This document shows, piece after piece, positions 47,901 to 60,667 of a stretch of 64,000 nt of DNA. Position numbers and translations under genes: made by a program. The notes beneath the pieces were generated by a model. That model saw nothing but the letters and a program-made list of their open reading frames with translations, did not search any database and was not told the origin of the DNA. The stretch's first letter is position 1, and every line of letters starts with the position of its first letter. Source of the stretch: Chaetorhynchus papuensis (lineage: Eukaryota > Chordata > Aves > Passeriformes > Rhipiduridae); the NCBI GenBank assembly GCA_013396525.1, contig VWYX01000120.1, positions 174,402-238,401 on the forward strand. Direction: 5' to 3'.

Positions 47901-49879
47901 CTTGTGTCAGCTTACTTTGAAACCTTTGGTAGGAAGTAAGCAGCAGCCACTCAGAATCCGCTCAGTCACTGTTGGGAGTTCCAATTCTCATAATGTCTTT
48001 TTCTCTTTTTAACTGTTTGCCAAGGAAACTTAGAAACCTAGAGTGCTGGGTTGGATTTTTGGAAAAAAAAAAAAAAAAAGTAAAAACGTTTTCAAATTAT
48101 CTGAAATGATTTTTTTTTTTTTTTTAAAGAGGAGAAATGTAGGGATGTTTTAATTCTAAGCTGGACTGAAATGTAGAATTTCCCCTGAGGTGTGAATTTC
48201 AGGTCTTTACCACTTGATTAATCAGTATTAAAAGAGAACAAAGGCTACCAAAATTTTGGTTTTGAGAACTCTGCTAGTCCAGTGAAGGAACAAGTGCCCT
48301 CATCAAAAGGAAATATCCCTGAGATTCTCTGTTATGTCTCAGTCTTTCACATCAATTTCTGGCTTGTAGGTATCTGAAACACTCTCTTTTTTTTTTTTTA
48401 ACAATAATTATATTTATTGTCTTCCTTCTCTGTTGTCTCACGCACCCCTGTTATATTTAGCACTGACCTCTGAAGGGGAAAGGTAGAAATAGTAGTTTAA
48501 GAGATGTTACAGAGTGACAGAAATGGCAGTGAGGTACCTCATACATGATGTGTGTTTGGAGAGCAGTTACATCAAACATAAAGTTTTGCAGAGCTCTTAA
48601 GGATGTCTTTGCTATTTTGTGTATCAGACTATGGAGAATGAATCTGGGGCTTAGAGCGATCATTTGAGTAGAAATTTGGGAAGCTCCAAAATTAAAAGGA
48701 GTGTAGAAAATTGGTGAAAATATGACCAGGGTTTCATTTGAGTAGGAAGAACTGAAAAAATTTGTTTGTATTCGTGGTAGTGAGACCACAATTAAGTACC
48801 CTTACTGTGACTTGCTTTGGGATAGATGGACACCAAACACCAGGAGATGTGGAGGTTCCTACTTTTAAAGGAATAAACTGCGTCCCAGTTCCACTCTTGC
48901 TTTGGAGATGAAGTGTTGGATGAAATTTTCAGACCAAGAGAATTTTTTGCCTAGTTTTTTCTTTTTGCCAGTGCTTAACACTATTTCAGCTTTTTTTACC
49001 ACTGTTTATTTTGAAAAAATTCTGAAAACTGTTATAATTCTATGATGAAAGATCTTTGCATAGAACTTTAAAACCTTTGTCAATGGTTTTCTTTTTACAT
49101 CAAGACTAATTTTGGCAGTCAGAACCAAGCATTTTTATGGAAAATTTCTTCAGTCATTTTGAGCTCTTTGGAAGCAGTCCACCTAAATTCAAAAAATTGA
49201 AAGACATTAACTAAAGATGAAGATATAACCAGAACCAGAAGTATTTCTCAGGGATAAACATGATTATCTTATTTAAGCAGAATAAAAGTACCTGTATTTT
49301 TGTCCTAAAACTAAAAAGGATCTGCAGTTATTTTCCATATTCAATTACACAAGTTAAAATACAGAATAAATGTACTGACCCTTGAACAAAATATTCTTGA
49401 GGCCATGACCAAGTGCAAGAGTCCTGTTAGCTTAAGGAAACCCTCAAGGCCATTCAGCTGGTGTTTGGAGCAGCATTATTGCAGAATTGCATGAGCCAGG
49501 GTCTCCCAGCTATCCTGATCCGTGAGGTTTGGGGGTCACACTGCCTTTCGTATTTCCACCCAGACTGTTTCTGGGAAGGGAACGTTTGGGACATTCTCTC
49601 CTTTGGTTCCTGGTGCTTTGTTTGCTGCAGTGGGACGTTGTTGTGCTGTGCAGTGCCCACAGAGAAAGCAGCAATGTGCTGTCTGTGCCTGAGGTTCTGT
49701 CACATAATTTGCTAGGTTTTGGTTTATGTTTGTGACTTTCTTACTTACTGGAATAAATGATGTTTGGTACAGAAGTTTCTGTGGTGATTCCAATGTTCAT
49801 TTACTATTACAAATTTGGTTCCATGCTCTTGCTCTCACTGTCTTCCTACTTTCCATGATTTTTTTAATCCCATAACATG
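47901..49879. other. Non-coding sequence with homopolymer pair
   Basis: Contains the A17/T16 pair at 48063-48125 and a T13 run at 48387. Otherwise nothing recognised. The frames at 48457-48789 and 49454-49793 lack domains. Confidence 0.5.
48063..48125. repeat. A17 and T16 homopolymers in inverted arrangement
   Basis: An unbroken A17 (48063-48079) is followed 30 bp later by T16 (48110-48125), so the two runs can pair as a hairpin stem. Such pairs are also prone to sequencing and replication slippage. Confidence 0.95.
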
Positions 49880-49893
49880 GTTACCATAGCAAT
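49880..49893. promoter_or_regulatory. RFX X-box-like site, second copy
   Basis: GTTACCATAGCAAT shares its first 13 bases with the site at 46028. The last base deviates from the X-box consensus. Flanking bases are unrelated, so this is not a duplication of a longer segment. Confidence 0.35.
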
Positions 49894-50056
49894 TGTTCCT
49901 GCTCTCTTCAGCTTTCCCAGCTGCATTTGGGAGCATTTATTTTACAGAATGCATTCTAGTTCTCTTTAACTCTCTGGAGAGACAGTAACTAAGTTAAAAT
50001 CTTGGTGATTAATTTACTTTCTGATATTTCATACAAATTGTCACAATGATCTCTGA

Positions 50057-50112
50057 GGTGTGTGTATATATTTTATATATATGTACATATATTATACATG
50101 CACACACACGCG
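50057..50112. repeat. (TG)(TA)(CA) composite microsatellite
   Basis: GTGTGTGTATATA leads into alternating TA-rich sequence and ends CATGCACACACACGCG. The alternating purine-pyrimidine pattern is nearly self-complementary overall, so it could form a hairpin or Z-DNA. Confidence 0.85.
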
Positions 50113-50734
50113 ATAGCATTGAAAAGGCGACTTAAATGTAGAGAGTTGGAGCCTCCTATAGATGTCACCATACTCCATGCATTTGACCGAGAACAACTTC
50201 GGCTTGCTGTAAAATGTGAAAGTATTTTTTCTAACTGTCAAAGTCATGATGAATAGTATGTCTTCCAGAGCAAACTTTCTCGCTGAAAACGAGATTTCAA
50301 CCTTAAGCAAACTGATCCTCATCATGAATGAGGGAATCAGAAGTAGTTATCTAGTAGTAGGTGCATCGATAGTATCAAAAGAGCCTAAGAATTATTAATA
50401 GAAATGATAATTTTTAGGCTTATTTGGGTAGTCTGTGGCCTTGCTTATAGAGACCAAAACTCCAGAGAATTTCAGTTGGTTTTGTTGCTTGACTTGAGGA
50501 ACACAGAATTGAATCCCATATTAATAATTTGTGTTGTTCCTTTGATCTCCAATCTAAAATCCTGAAAAAATAAGCTGTTCATTAGAGGAGGAAGGTATAG
50601 CCTTGGTAAATAGCATCTTTAATCTTGGAAAAAATGCAGTTTAGAAGAATTAATTTTTTTACTAAGTTCCAGAAAAATATTTTGTAATAAACAGGAAGAC
50701 ATCAAGCTGACACTTTCAGAATGCTTCATTGAAT

Positions 50735-50811
50735 CTTTTTTTTTGTTTGCTTGGTTGGTTTTTGGTTTTTTTTGGTTTGGTTCGGTTTTGGTTTTTTGTT
50801 TGTTTATTTTT
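50735..50811. repeat. T/G-rich low-complexity tract
   Basis: T9 followed by GTTTG, GGTTGG and TTTTGGTTTGG units. Same strand bias as the tracts at 29236 and 30278. Confidence 0.9.
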
Positions 50812-52769
50812 AAATGCATAGGACGGATTAAACAGCAACAATTAAAACCTGAGCTTTTCAAACCAGGTCCACATTGACATTTTTAGTCAACCTGATCTGT
50901 ATTTTAGAAAGTTTTATTTTGCTATTAGCAATAACAATTCTCCATCTTTGTTCAACACAAAGAATTGGTTTTTGGTTGCCTACTCTGACTATCATCACTA
51001 AATGTTACTGGTTCCATACTTCTGCTCCATCAAAAGCATGCTTCTGAATCATCTGTTTCAACTGCAACAGTCCTTTTTTCTTCTTTTGATTTCTTTTTAG
51101 TTCAGATTGTTTTCTCCATCCAAACACTGTGAGATCTAAATCATCTGGAATATGATAATGAACAATATAAGAAGTCACAGTGTTGAAAACTTCCTACAGA
51201 TGGTCATGTCTCCTCTTCAGGCCCTTTGTAGAAACCATTGCAGCCAAGAGTACCTTTTCCATTTGGTTAGGGAACACCTTAATCCCTTTTCAGAATGAGA
51301 TAGGCTACACTGCACCAAACTTTCTTGGAAGCCAAGACAGTCATAACAGCCTTCCTTTTTTTTTTCACTGTCCACACACCAGCTCTTATTTGAAAAACTT
51401 ACACCGCAGCTGAGCCATGAATACAGTTTAGGTAATTCCTAAGGAAAAAAAGCCCTGAGGCTTAAGGCCAATGCTTTCCTGTGACTTGCTTTGGACATGA
51501 AAATCCAGAACTATGTGTATTAACCAGGTTCTTGTAGTGCAAACGTGCTTTCTTAGTTTGACCATTTAAATTTGAACCTTAATATTTTGAATGCTTAAAG
51601 AAGAAAAAAGGAGGGCAATGGTATCGCAGTGAAAGAGAGCACTGTTATTTGTTATATAAGTATTTTTATTAATATTTCTCTCACATTTTGCAAGGTGGTC
51701 ACAATTAGGGATTCAAAGGTTTTGCCTTTGCTTCTATAGCAGCTGAAAATGGCCATGATCTGCTGTGACGTGGGCATAGCTGCTGGACTGATTTTTCATC
51801 TCCTTCTCAAAAAGGGCCATTTCCTCATGAGCTGGTAATGTGCTGCAGTTGCATATGGCCGTAACCTTTCCCTGAACCCCAGCCCTCTGCAGCAGGTTGC
51901 AGAGGCCCAGAGTGGCCAGGTGACATACAGTGCCATCTGCACTGCTATACTGGTCATCTGGCCAGAGCTCTGACCTTTCTGAACACGATACAGCGAAATC
52001 TAACTCCTGAAAGCAGCTCGGAGGCAAAATCTGTTCTTCACCGTCAGTTGCACTACTCAGTCACTTAATTGTCCACTGCAACTGATAAAGTAACCATTAG
52101 ACTCAGGTCATGAACTACAGTTTATCATTCGCATGCAATAATACACCCTGGCTAAATCATAGCAACACAGGCTTATTCAATAAAAGAGATTTAAAGCACC
52201 TGGAACTTAGTCCTGCGCCACAAAGCAACAGCTGAAAAGAGATTGTTTTGTGCAGGGAGAAGCTGCTGTGATCGATGCGTTCTACGGTTTGCACTGTGTG
52301 CCAGAAAAAGACTGATTCCACTAAACAAAACTGTAAAAACTGTTTTAGATGGACAGTAAGGCCTGATTTTACTTGCAGTCTTGCTGTTGTCACTCAGGGT
52401 AGCTCTTTGGTGATGCTGAGCTGCGTGGGCAGAGGGGTGATGGTGAGAGCAGCCTGAGAATGGGACTTTGGAGAAGGGACATGCTCCTGCCAAAATACAT
52501 TTTCCTGTTTAGTTGTGAATGGGAAATGAAGTTATTCCCGGATCAACTTCTGACCTCTGGTTTTAGAGCTGGTATTACAGAAGTGCAAGCTTCTATCACT
52601 CTGTGAGTTATACAAATCCCTTGTCATTTTGAAAAGCCTTTCATCTGAAGATCATAGTTAGCTTCATAAACATTAATTAAGACTTGAGTGAGGTTGAGAC
52701 CAATTTCCCCATCATATAGACAGTTAATTTGAATTTTAGGGAAGTACAAAACACCTGAATTCCTCCTAT

Positions 52770-52812
52770 GTCTATTCTTTGTCCCTCTGCTCTCCTCCCT
52801 TCTTTCTTCCAG
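52770..52812 (+). other. Strong splice-acceptor-like polypyrimidine tract
   Basis: About 40 bp almost wholly of C and T ends in TTCTTCCAG (to 52812), which by composition would be a very good 3' splice site. The following 200 bp is G+C-rich (CCTGCCTGGCCTTCCCAG and onward) and open in one frame to 53010. There is no obvious donor, and the peptide is not recognised. Confidence 0.22.
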
Positions 52813-53679
52813 CCTCAACCTGCCTGGCCTTCCCAGCACAGGAGCCACATGATCCTTCAGAGCTGCAGGGCTGGGAATGCCAAAGAGGTTGCTGTGCAGG
52901 GAACAGGCAGGCTGGGACCTTACAAAGGGCCCAGTAGTAGCTATTTATCCTCAGTGGGGAGAGTCCTGTCCCTGTTAAAGTTAATCAGAGCTTTCCAATC
53001 ATTTCTGTGAGAACAAGGTCTCATCTACTGCTTCTGGGCGATGGAGGGGAACAAGGTGTCTCTGACCTAGCTTTCAAAGATAAAGGATATATTTTATTAC
53101 TACAGTGAGAATCAGTGAGTCTATAGAGAGCCACAACAGTGTTAATTTTTCCCAAAATTCAGTCTTGCATTTTGTAGTGCTGGAGTTCCTCCTTTGTAGA
53201 CATTTAGAGAAAAGGAATTATATTCATAGGTATTGTCACTTGCATTATAAATTCTTCCCTGTGTAAGAAGCTTGCCACAAAATACAGAATTTCAGTTAAA
53301 ATAAAGAGAAATACAAAATTATATATAAAGAGGGATTATTAAATCAATTGAAAATTCTTGCGAATTACCTCATGAAATCAGTTAAATGAATAATTTCCTG
53401 ACAAAGTGATAGAACAAAATTGCAATAGCAGGAAAACACTATATCTAGGGAATAAGAAACCCCAAAAAACCTCATTAAATAAGAGTAACTAAACTTCAAA
53501 AACTTGAACTCTGAAGGTGGCTCATTCCTCATTTTCTGCTCTCCAAGGGAGAAGGTTCCCATCTCTAGCAGCTGCTGTGCTGAGCAATAGAAACCTTTAT
53601 AAATAAATGTCTTAAATATAAGTTCTTTTGAAGATGTTTGTGAAGTTTTCCTCTGTATGATGCTTTTGGCAAATTCTTC

Positions 53680-53708
53680 TGTGTGTGTGTGTGTATATGC
53701 ATACACAT
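53680..53708. repeat. (GT)n microsatellite with palindromic end
   Basis: GTGTGTGTGTGTGTATATGC passes into ATACACATG; simple repeat. Confidence 0.9.
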
Positions 53709-54390
53709 GTGGTTGCTCAGAGAATGAAAAGCAGGCTCAGCCTTCAAAGGAATCAACTATATATGACTGAAAATTCTCATAATTTGTGATCCTATTAATT
53801 GATCCATCATTAAAAATAAAAAGGATTTCTTCTATTTTAATTTGGGACTTTTATCACTAATCTTGTATTTCTTTTGAAAAATATATTTCTAAGAGTTATT
53901 GTTGTACTGCTACCAGAATCTAAGAAAAGCCAAAGTGAGTTTTAGCATCCTGTGAGCTACCTGACCAGGAGTTTTATGTTGTGATCCCCTTCTGTAAAAG
54001 CTGTGCTGTGTAAAGACAACAGATCAAAGAAACCCACAAGCCTACATTTAACTTCATGAATTGTTGCTTTGCAACATTGGACGCTGATTGGAAATGTGTT
54101 GTAAAAATCAGTGAAATGCAGGATTTTTAAGGCATCTTCAGAGATCATTTCCATGTCCTTCAGATGAAAATTTGTCTAAGCATTTTTCACATGAATATAT
54201 GGCAACATCCGATTTTCATTTGTAAATAATTTCTGGATTTTTTTCTGCATATTTCTGTTATCTCCTGTTGTTCTGTTACTCTAATCTATTAATCATATTA
54301 CTCTATATGATCACAGGGAATTAAAGATTCTTTCACAGGTCATTGTGAAGGGGATTGTTTGATCTCCCACAGCAAACTGCTTTCTTTAAG

Positions 54391-54415
54391 GAAAAACAAA
54401 ACAAAACAAAAAACC
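54391..54415. repeat. (AAAAC)n low-complexity tract
   Basis: Four imperfect AAAAC units within an A-rich run. Confidence 0.85.
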
Positions 54416-56836
54416 ACACAGGCCAACCTTAAAGAAACAATCTCAGACATGGTCAACTTGTTAACTGTCTTAAAAGTGTACACATCTTCCAAATTACTGA
54501 TCATTTCATCATTTTCTAAATCACAGATCATTTCTTTTATATATGGAATTGACCAAGATTGAACAAGTTTCTTTGTGAAGTGCCAAGAGACCATGGTAAT
54601 AAATTTCTCCCTGGTGATGCAGAGTTATCACTAAATATTTTGCATTTTACTTTGTCCTGCATGGAATTCAACTAATTTCAGCGAGAAATCTATCTGGGAA
54701 TAAAGTATAGGTACTTTCACAATTTTCAGACAGCACATGAGAAGATGGAAGTGATTGAAATGTGGTAAAGGAGCAAAGTAGATTCAGCAGAGAGACTTTG
54801 CCAAACACAAAGCAGACAGAAAAGTCTAAAATGTTTTGTTTTTCTACAAAATCAGGTAAATGGATTAATTTGTCTACATCTTTTTATCAGTGCTTGAGGA
54901 ACAGCATGTGATTGTTCGTATTTCATCTGCGTGCTCTAAAACGTATAGTCTCATGTCTACGTATTCATCAGTACAGAACAAATAGTGCAGGAACTTCATC
55001 TTCTCTATGTGAGATGTATTTGGAAAACAAGACAATGTGCTAGAACGAACAGCCAAATCTATGTCCCCAGATTCATGCAAGAGTGATTTATTTGTAGTCT
55101 TTCTGCACATAATTCTTTAAAATACTTAACTACTTAAACTTTTGACCGTAGGCATTTTATTCACTGTATAGAAGCCTCTATCAACCGAGAGGATTATTTT
55201 CTGTTCAACAACCTCTCTGGAAGTTGCTCAATTTTGTTTCTGCATCAGGCATCTCTGAGTAAAATCATTACCCTTCATTGTGCAAATTAAGATGTGACTC
55301 ACACAGACAGCATTTCCAACATGATGGGGCCGTGCCCAGGTTGGGTAATTCATGGAGAGGGTTAAAAAACCAGAATCAAATGCTGGCTGTGAGTTAAAGA
55401 GAATAGGGGATAAGAGCTTAGGCTTAACCTATAGGGGGACCTAAGGAATAAAGCAAACCAGAGTCCAGTGTGGGGAAGAAAGGAAAAAAAGCAAAAAGGC
55501 TAAAAGAGATCAGGCCTAATGAGCCTTTCGAGGAAAATGGGAGACTGGAGCCTCAGAACGAAACAGTGGCCCAGCAAAGCAAGGATAAAATGGATCAGCC
55601 ACAATGTCACCAAATTGATCCAGAGTTCAAAAACCATCAAATCAACGTATACAATAAAATAAATTAAAAAAGAAGTTCAAACAGTGTCAGGTTTCTTAAA
55701 GCTCACTTGCTGACATCAAACATAATAAGAAAAAGATCTGTTTGTAACATAATGTGACTCTTTTCTAAACAGAGCCTTTGAAATGTATGTACTGGTCTGT
55801 CATTCTCTGCTCTATAGTTCTTGCATCATATATTTATATGTCTGGCAGAATTTTTATATGATGTGAAACAAAGAAATAATAATGGAAGAATTAGAGAGAT
55901 ATATTTGGACTACAGGGGTTTTATCCTGCTGTGTTAAGGTGCCATGCTACCATCTAAACTGATGGCTTGAGAAATGAGCCAGAGAGTGGAACAGAGGGAA
56001 ATTCTGGAGTGCAAATTAAACCAAATAAATTCTGTGTATAAAAACACAGTAAATAGCTATAACAAATGCACACTAAAGGAGCAGAAGGTATTAATTCCTA
56101 TCAAGAGCATTTCTAATGTACCTATTACTCTAATGTGTAAGTGACAAACAAGACAAAGAAAAGACCCTGTGTGTCAAAGCATATATATCTCTTCATGACG
56201 TAAAGAGGTGGTGCTACCCATATTTAGCAGGTTTTATTTAGCCACCTACGCACCTCTGACTTGGTAGACTTATTTTTGATAAGTGGTGCTTAAAAGTGTT
56301 GGTATGAAGCATAAGTAGCTAATGCAAATATGTTACCGACCCCTACCAGAGCCAGCAATTATGTAAATTTTCAAAGCCTTCATCTTTTATAATTAGATGT
56401 GGCTGGCTTAGAGTGAAGGACTTCCATTGCTGGCCAGCTCAGTCCTTATTCCAGTATTTCACCAGAAATTATATATTTGAAATCAGAGGAATGTTATATT
56501 CTTTACTACGATTTAAGATATAACTTGGAATAGTTGAAAGACCTTTAGTAATTAATTTCTTGTTTGCTATGCTTGAAAGATGAATAAAAGCATGGAAACA
56601 CTTGGTGAATAACATCTTGTAACTGATTATAATTAAACGTACTTTCAGTTTCTTCTAAGTGTATGAAATGCTAATTACTTTTCACAAAATCCAGAACACA
56701 AGTTTTCTTGGCTTAGTTAAAGGAGAAAAGCACAGGTTTATGTGCAAGGATAGAAATCTCTCTGTATGTAAATCCTAGCCTTCTTCCTCATTAGAGAGAT
56801 GCTTTCCCTATAGGTCAGTTATTGTCAGATAGCTTC

Positions 56837-56909
56837 AGGGACTGATCCAAAGTACACTGAAGCAAACAGAGAGATTATGGTGATTTCAGTTTGGTCTGGA
56901 TCAGGCCCT
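56837..56909. mobile_element. Palindromic MITE-like ancient amniote repeat
   Basis: The left arm AGGGACTGATCCAAAG (56837-56852) and the right end GGATCAGGCCCT (56898-56909) are near-perfect reverse complements. Between them lie CACTGAAGCAAAC and TGATTTCAGTTTGG. This reproduces a well-marked short palindrome of amniote genomes, 'AGGGCCTGATCCAAAGCCCATTGAAGTCAA' joined to its own inverse. At 73 bp the relic is close to the full length of that unit. Strand is arbitrary. Confidence 0.72.
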
Positions 56910-57490
56910 AAAGGGCTCCTCAGGCTACAGGGGCAAGAGCATGGTGCATATCATTGACAAGTTTCATTGTCTTAAAGGTGATGGGGTTTTCTCAGATCTT
57001 TTTATCTAGGAGTAGTGTTAGGGTACCCCTGTGCCCTTGTGTCCCTGTTTTTGCGTATTTGTGATTTGCTGTGATTAGCAGAGGCTCTGGTGGATCTGAT
57101 GTCTCCTGGTGGCAGTAAGGTAGAAATGAGTATTGGTGCCAGCCCCAGCATACAGAGATGGTGTGTGGCTGAATGCCACTTACCAGCTGCCAAGCTATTT
57201 GCAACAATGTGGTACTGGAGTACTCAGACCCCTCTGGATATACTCAAACGTGGGGCAGAGTGGCAGCACCTCACTGCAGTGCTGCACACCTGGACTTAGA
57301 GCTGTCTCCCAGGGCTGCCCTCAGCCCCTCTGCTCACCTGCCCACCCACAGTGTTAGGATATATTTCATGAGACCAGAGCAATTCCCCTGAGTTGGTAAC
57401 TCAAATGGCAGGAACAGAAGGGGGGGGAAAATCCTCTCTAATATTTCCACTGCTTTACCCTTTCATCTAGCCGTTATTGCCTCTGCAGAG
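56910..57490. other. Non-coding sequence, G+C-richer
   Basis: Short overlapping frames at 57090-57391 reflect composition. CTCCTGGTGGCAG near 57105 is a weak CTCF-like half match. A G9 run lies near 57420. Confidence 0.45.
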
Positions 57491-57585
57491 TGTGAAATCC
57501 TGCCATTCAGGCTCAGTAGTGATTTATGCCCATTTTGTAGTGGTTTAAATAACTCCTGCAGGTGCAAGAGTGAAGAATCAGGCCA
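57491..57585. mobile_element. Possible palindromic ancient repeat, one arm
   Basis: GATTTATGCCCATTTTGTAG, then AATAACTCCTGCAGG and GTGCAAGAGTGAAGAATCAG GCC follow the right half of an amniote repeat reading 'GTGTAAGTGAGAGCAGAATCAGGCC'. The left arm is not convincing. Confidence 0.35.
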
Positions 57586-58837
57586 CTGTGATGCACTAGG
57601 CACAAGAGTGTACTTACTGCCTTCTGCAGCAATGGGATTGTGGAGAGCACCATAATGACTCTTTACATTCAATCCGAGCTGTACTTAAGTGTGTACGTGT
57701 ATGAAACAGCTTCAGAAGTGTATAGCAAAGAGACTGGAAAGATAAAGAATAATTCAGAAAACTTCTCTAGGTTAATATGCTAAAACTGGCTAGATACATC
57801 CTCACAAAAAAGAAAGTGCTTATTAGAAAACCTCAGTGAAAAGCGGGGTGGATGTGGTATAAAGTTGTTCACCTCAGGCACTGCAGTTGAGGTGAATGGG
57901 TACATGCTTGTAGTCACAGCAAAGCAGGCAGGTGTGGGCACATCTTTTCTTCCAGCGTTAGGGGAGAAGTCAATGTTTAAAATCCTGGGGTCGGTGCACA
58001 GGCAGTTAGGATCTGAATAATTTTTGTTATATTCCATGGCTGCAGGTTTATTTTTACTGTATTATTTGACACTGATTTTCCTATACCAAAGGCACCTATG
58101 TCTGAACAGGAACCATCTCTGGTTTGCACTAACCTATCTACAGCTGAGGTAGTCTAGGGACTCGTTTATTCCATTGATGCATGTATTGCACTTGTCCTTT
58201 CAATAAAGGGGGGACTTTAGTTTCGTGCACCTTCAATGTAACACCATGAACAGCAAATGTGATTAAAAATAAAGCAATGTAACAAAATTAGAGGTGAGCC
58301 ACAGCTATGTGCTCAAAAAGGGGGAAAAATAGGATTAATAACTGATGCAGTGAGAGGTGAAGCAAGCTTGCAGGGAGTAGAAGTAGCAAATGTTATAGAT
58401 GGTACTATATACTGTGAATGAACATCAAAAGCCTTGGAGGCCGGGTTCAGAAGCTTATCAGAAGTTACCTCAGCCTATTTGATTGAGAATTCATGCTGGT
58501 AATTTCCAAAGATTGGATTTCCTTGTGAGATCTTTAGTAGTTTCTCATCTGGGTCGGATTAAAGGACAAGAAGAACAGCTCTGCTGGCACTACAGTGTTT
58601 CTGCTTGCTAGCCTAGTTAAAGCTAGGAGGTATACAGATATTAGAAACACATAGACATAGAATACTTAAATAAAGCCAGATTTTTTCATGCTTTAGAACA
58701 GTGCTGCATACACTATAATCATTTCAAGTACACAAAGAAAATCCAGACACACTCTTTTATTGTTCTATTGGTTCCTAAATGGGTCAGGCAGAGGCCCATT
58801 TTCATGGAAAGCTCCATGCCTTGTAAAGCATGTGGCC
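57586..58837. other. Unique non-coding sequence
   Basis: No gene or repeat recognised. The 85-codon minus frame at 57780-58037 lacks a domain. Confidence 0.5.
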
Positions 58838-58995
58838 AAAGTTAGGTATCTAAATTCATAAAACCTAAATAAGTTTCGGTATTTTTATATATGTATGTTG
58901 GGAGGTTTTTTTAGCATCAAGGCACTCAGAATGCTCCCAGGAAACACTCAGCACCTTTCAAAACAAGCAAATTAGATAACTGGCTTTTAAATACA
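58838..58995. mobile_element. Probable ancient 'GTTAGGCACCTAAAT' family relic
   Basis: AAAGTTAGGTATCTAAATTC and AAACCTAAATAAG at the left, and ACACTCAGCACCTTTCAAAA at the right, correspond to modules 'AGTTAGGCACCTAAAT', 'CACCTAAATAAGTGGCC' and 'GTGCTCAGCACCTCTGAAAATC' of an amniote palindromic repeat. The middle (58880-58920) is A+T-rich and does not align, perhaps an insertion. Confidence 0.42.
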
Positions 58996-60667
58996 TCAAA
59001 TTTCAAGTGATTGGCAGGTGTGTGGCATTGATCTTTTTTCTGCTGTGCGTTTTTGTTACAGAAAGGATACATATTTCTCAGTTGTCACCTGTATTAAATA
59101 GTGATGGGCTCTCAAACCTTGTCCTCTAAACAGCCTTAAAGGACAATGATAAAAATTCAACTGACCACTCACTGACACAGTGAAAGGAATTCTACAAATT
59201 CAGGCTTGTCACTTGAGCCAATATCAGTCTGATGATGTAACCAGAGTAATTTAGGGAAAAAGAATACTCACATTGCCTGTCATTTAATTTAAAATAAAAA
59301 AAAGCCAATCTTTAGGAACCCTTGAGCTCCGTGATAGCTCTTGCAGGGCAGTGGCAGCAGAGATACACCCTGCAGCAATCAGTCAGTATTCACTCTTGAA
59401 GGCATGGAGATATTTTGGTTTTTTTCCCCAAGGTAGAGAGATGGAGATGCGGCTGCAGCGGAGCCAGAGCTTTGCCACCGGCCTCTCTCTGCTGGGGATA
59501 GATCTGGTCTCGACACAAGATGGCACCAGGGACCAGCCTCTCAGGGAAGCCTTCCAAACCTTTTGCCTCATGGTCTGCAGCAAGCACAGGTGTTACAAAT
59601 CTGTTCTTTTCTTTGAGTTACCAAAAATAGTTAGTGAGACGTATTTTCAGATGAACAAAATTTCTGTCTCAGCGATACTGCTGGCCCTGGTTGTGCTTGT
59701 GAGCACACTCTGCTGAGAAGGGCTCCTTGTTTTGCACCAGGCCACTGGCTTCTCTGCTAAAGAAATGCTCTCAGAGGAAGTCCTGCATCTTACAGCCTCT
59801 TTCAACACCAATGTGAGAGCCTTTCTTTTTGCTCTAAACCACAAACCTTTAAGGTATTATTCCCCCTTTTTAACTCTTACAGACTTCCTAGCAAAACAGA
59901 GACATTATTTAGCTTTTTGTGCCTCAAATTGAGGTTAGGATGTCTGATTTCCAGTGCAGAGGCTGGGAGTGTATTTTGCTAAAATGTGTGCTGTAATGAT
60001 TGTAATACTGACAAATGTGAGAATACACAACAGTGTATAATAAGACCTCACTGTAAAAATAATTTCTCTTTCTGTTACTGCTTTTCAGAAATTAAATTAA
60101 CTTAAAATGGAAATGTGGATGTTCTAGCATGAAGGGCAGATATTATTTTAGAAGCTTTGTTCATAATCACTACTCTGTGGAAAAAAAGCATGTACTGGGA
60201 AAAAAATGGGCAAGGTTCAACTTCTTAGCTGTTAAAATTCACTTCAGAAAGGGTATTAAAAATCCATAGTTTCCCTGACTAATTTCTCCTATGTGAATAA
60301 CTGTTGGAAACACTGACAAGTGAATGTAAACAAGACGGATCACAGTTCAAAAATGGTCCCTTCATTAGTCCCTGGCCTGCAATCCAGGTGTGTTTGGGAT
60401 CCCCACGTAGCTGGCTGGCAGTGTAACCTTGCTGCGGGGCTGTGCGTTCCACAGCAATCACACAATTAAGTAGCAATGACTGGCAACACTATTGCTCAAT
60501 TAGTCTCATATAGTATGTCAAGCTAGAAGATATTTCACAAATAGATCTTTCAGAGACACTTGCCTCGGCAAATTCACTTTCAGGAGAAGCAGCAAAAACA
60601 GTACTTTTAACTGAAACACATTATACCATAGCATCCAATTTTGTTTTTCTGGTGGCTAAAAGCAATG
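58996..60667. other. Unique non-coding sequence
   Basis: The 121-codon plus frame at 59351-59716 ends in a hydrophobic stretch, but it has no recognised family and no splice context. Nothing else was recognised. Confidence 0.5.

Larger units (their letters stand above)
49894..56836. other. Non-coding sequence with scattered simple repeats
   Basis: Simple repeats lie at 50057, 50735, 53680 and 54391. No exon, RNA gene or named transposon was recognised. The frames at 51734-52027 (97 codons, minus), 52191-52493 (minus), 53365-53706 (minus) and 55470-55667 (plus, Lys-rich) have no family resemblance. Confidence 0.5.

Noticed and set aside
55470..55667. Lys-rich 65-codon plus frame starting after a purine-rich stretch
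   Set aside because: The lysine content follows from an A-rich tract. No known small protein matches.
59351..59716. 121-codon plus frame ending in a hydrophobic segment
   Set aside because: A single hydrophobic C-terminal run is weak evidence. No promoter, poly(A) signal or homologue is known to me.
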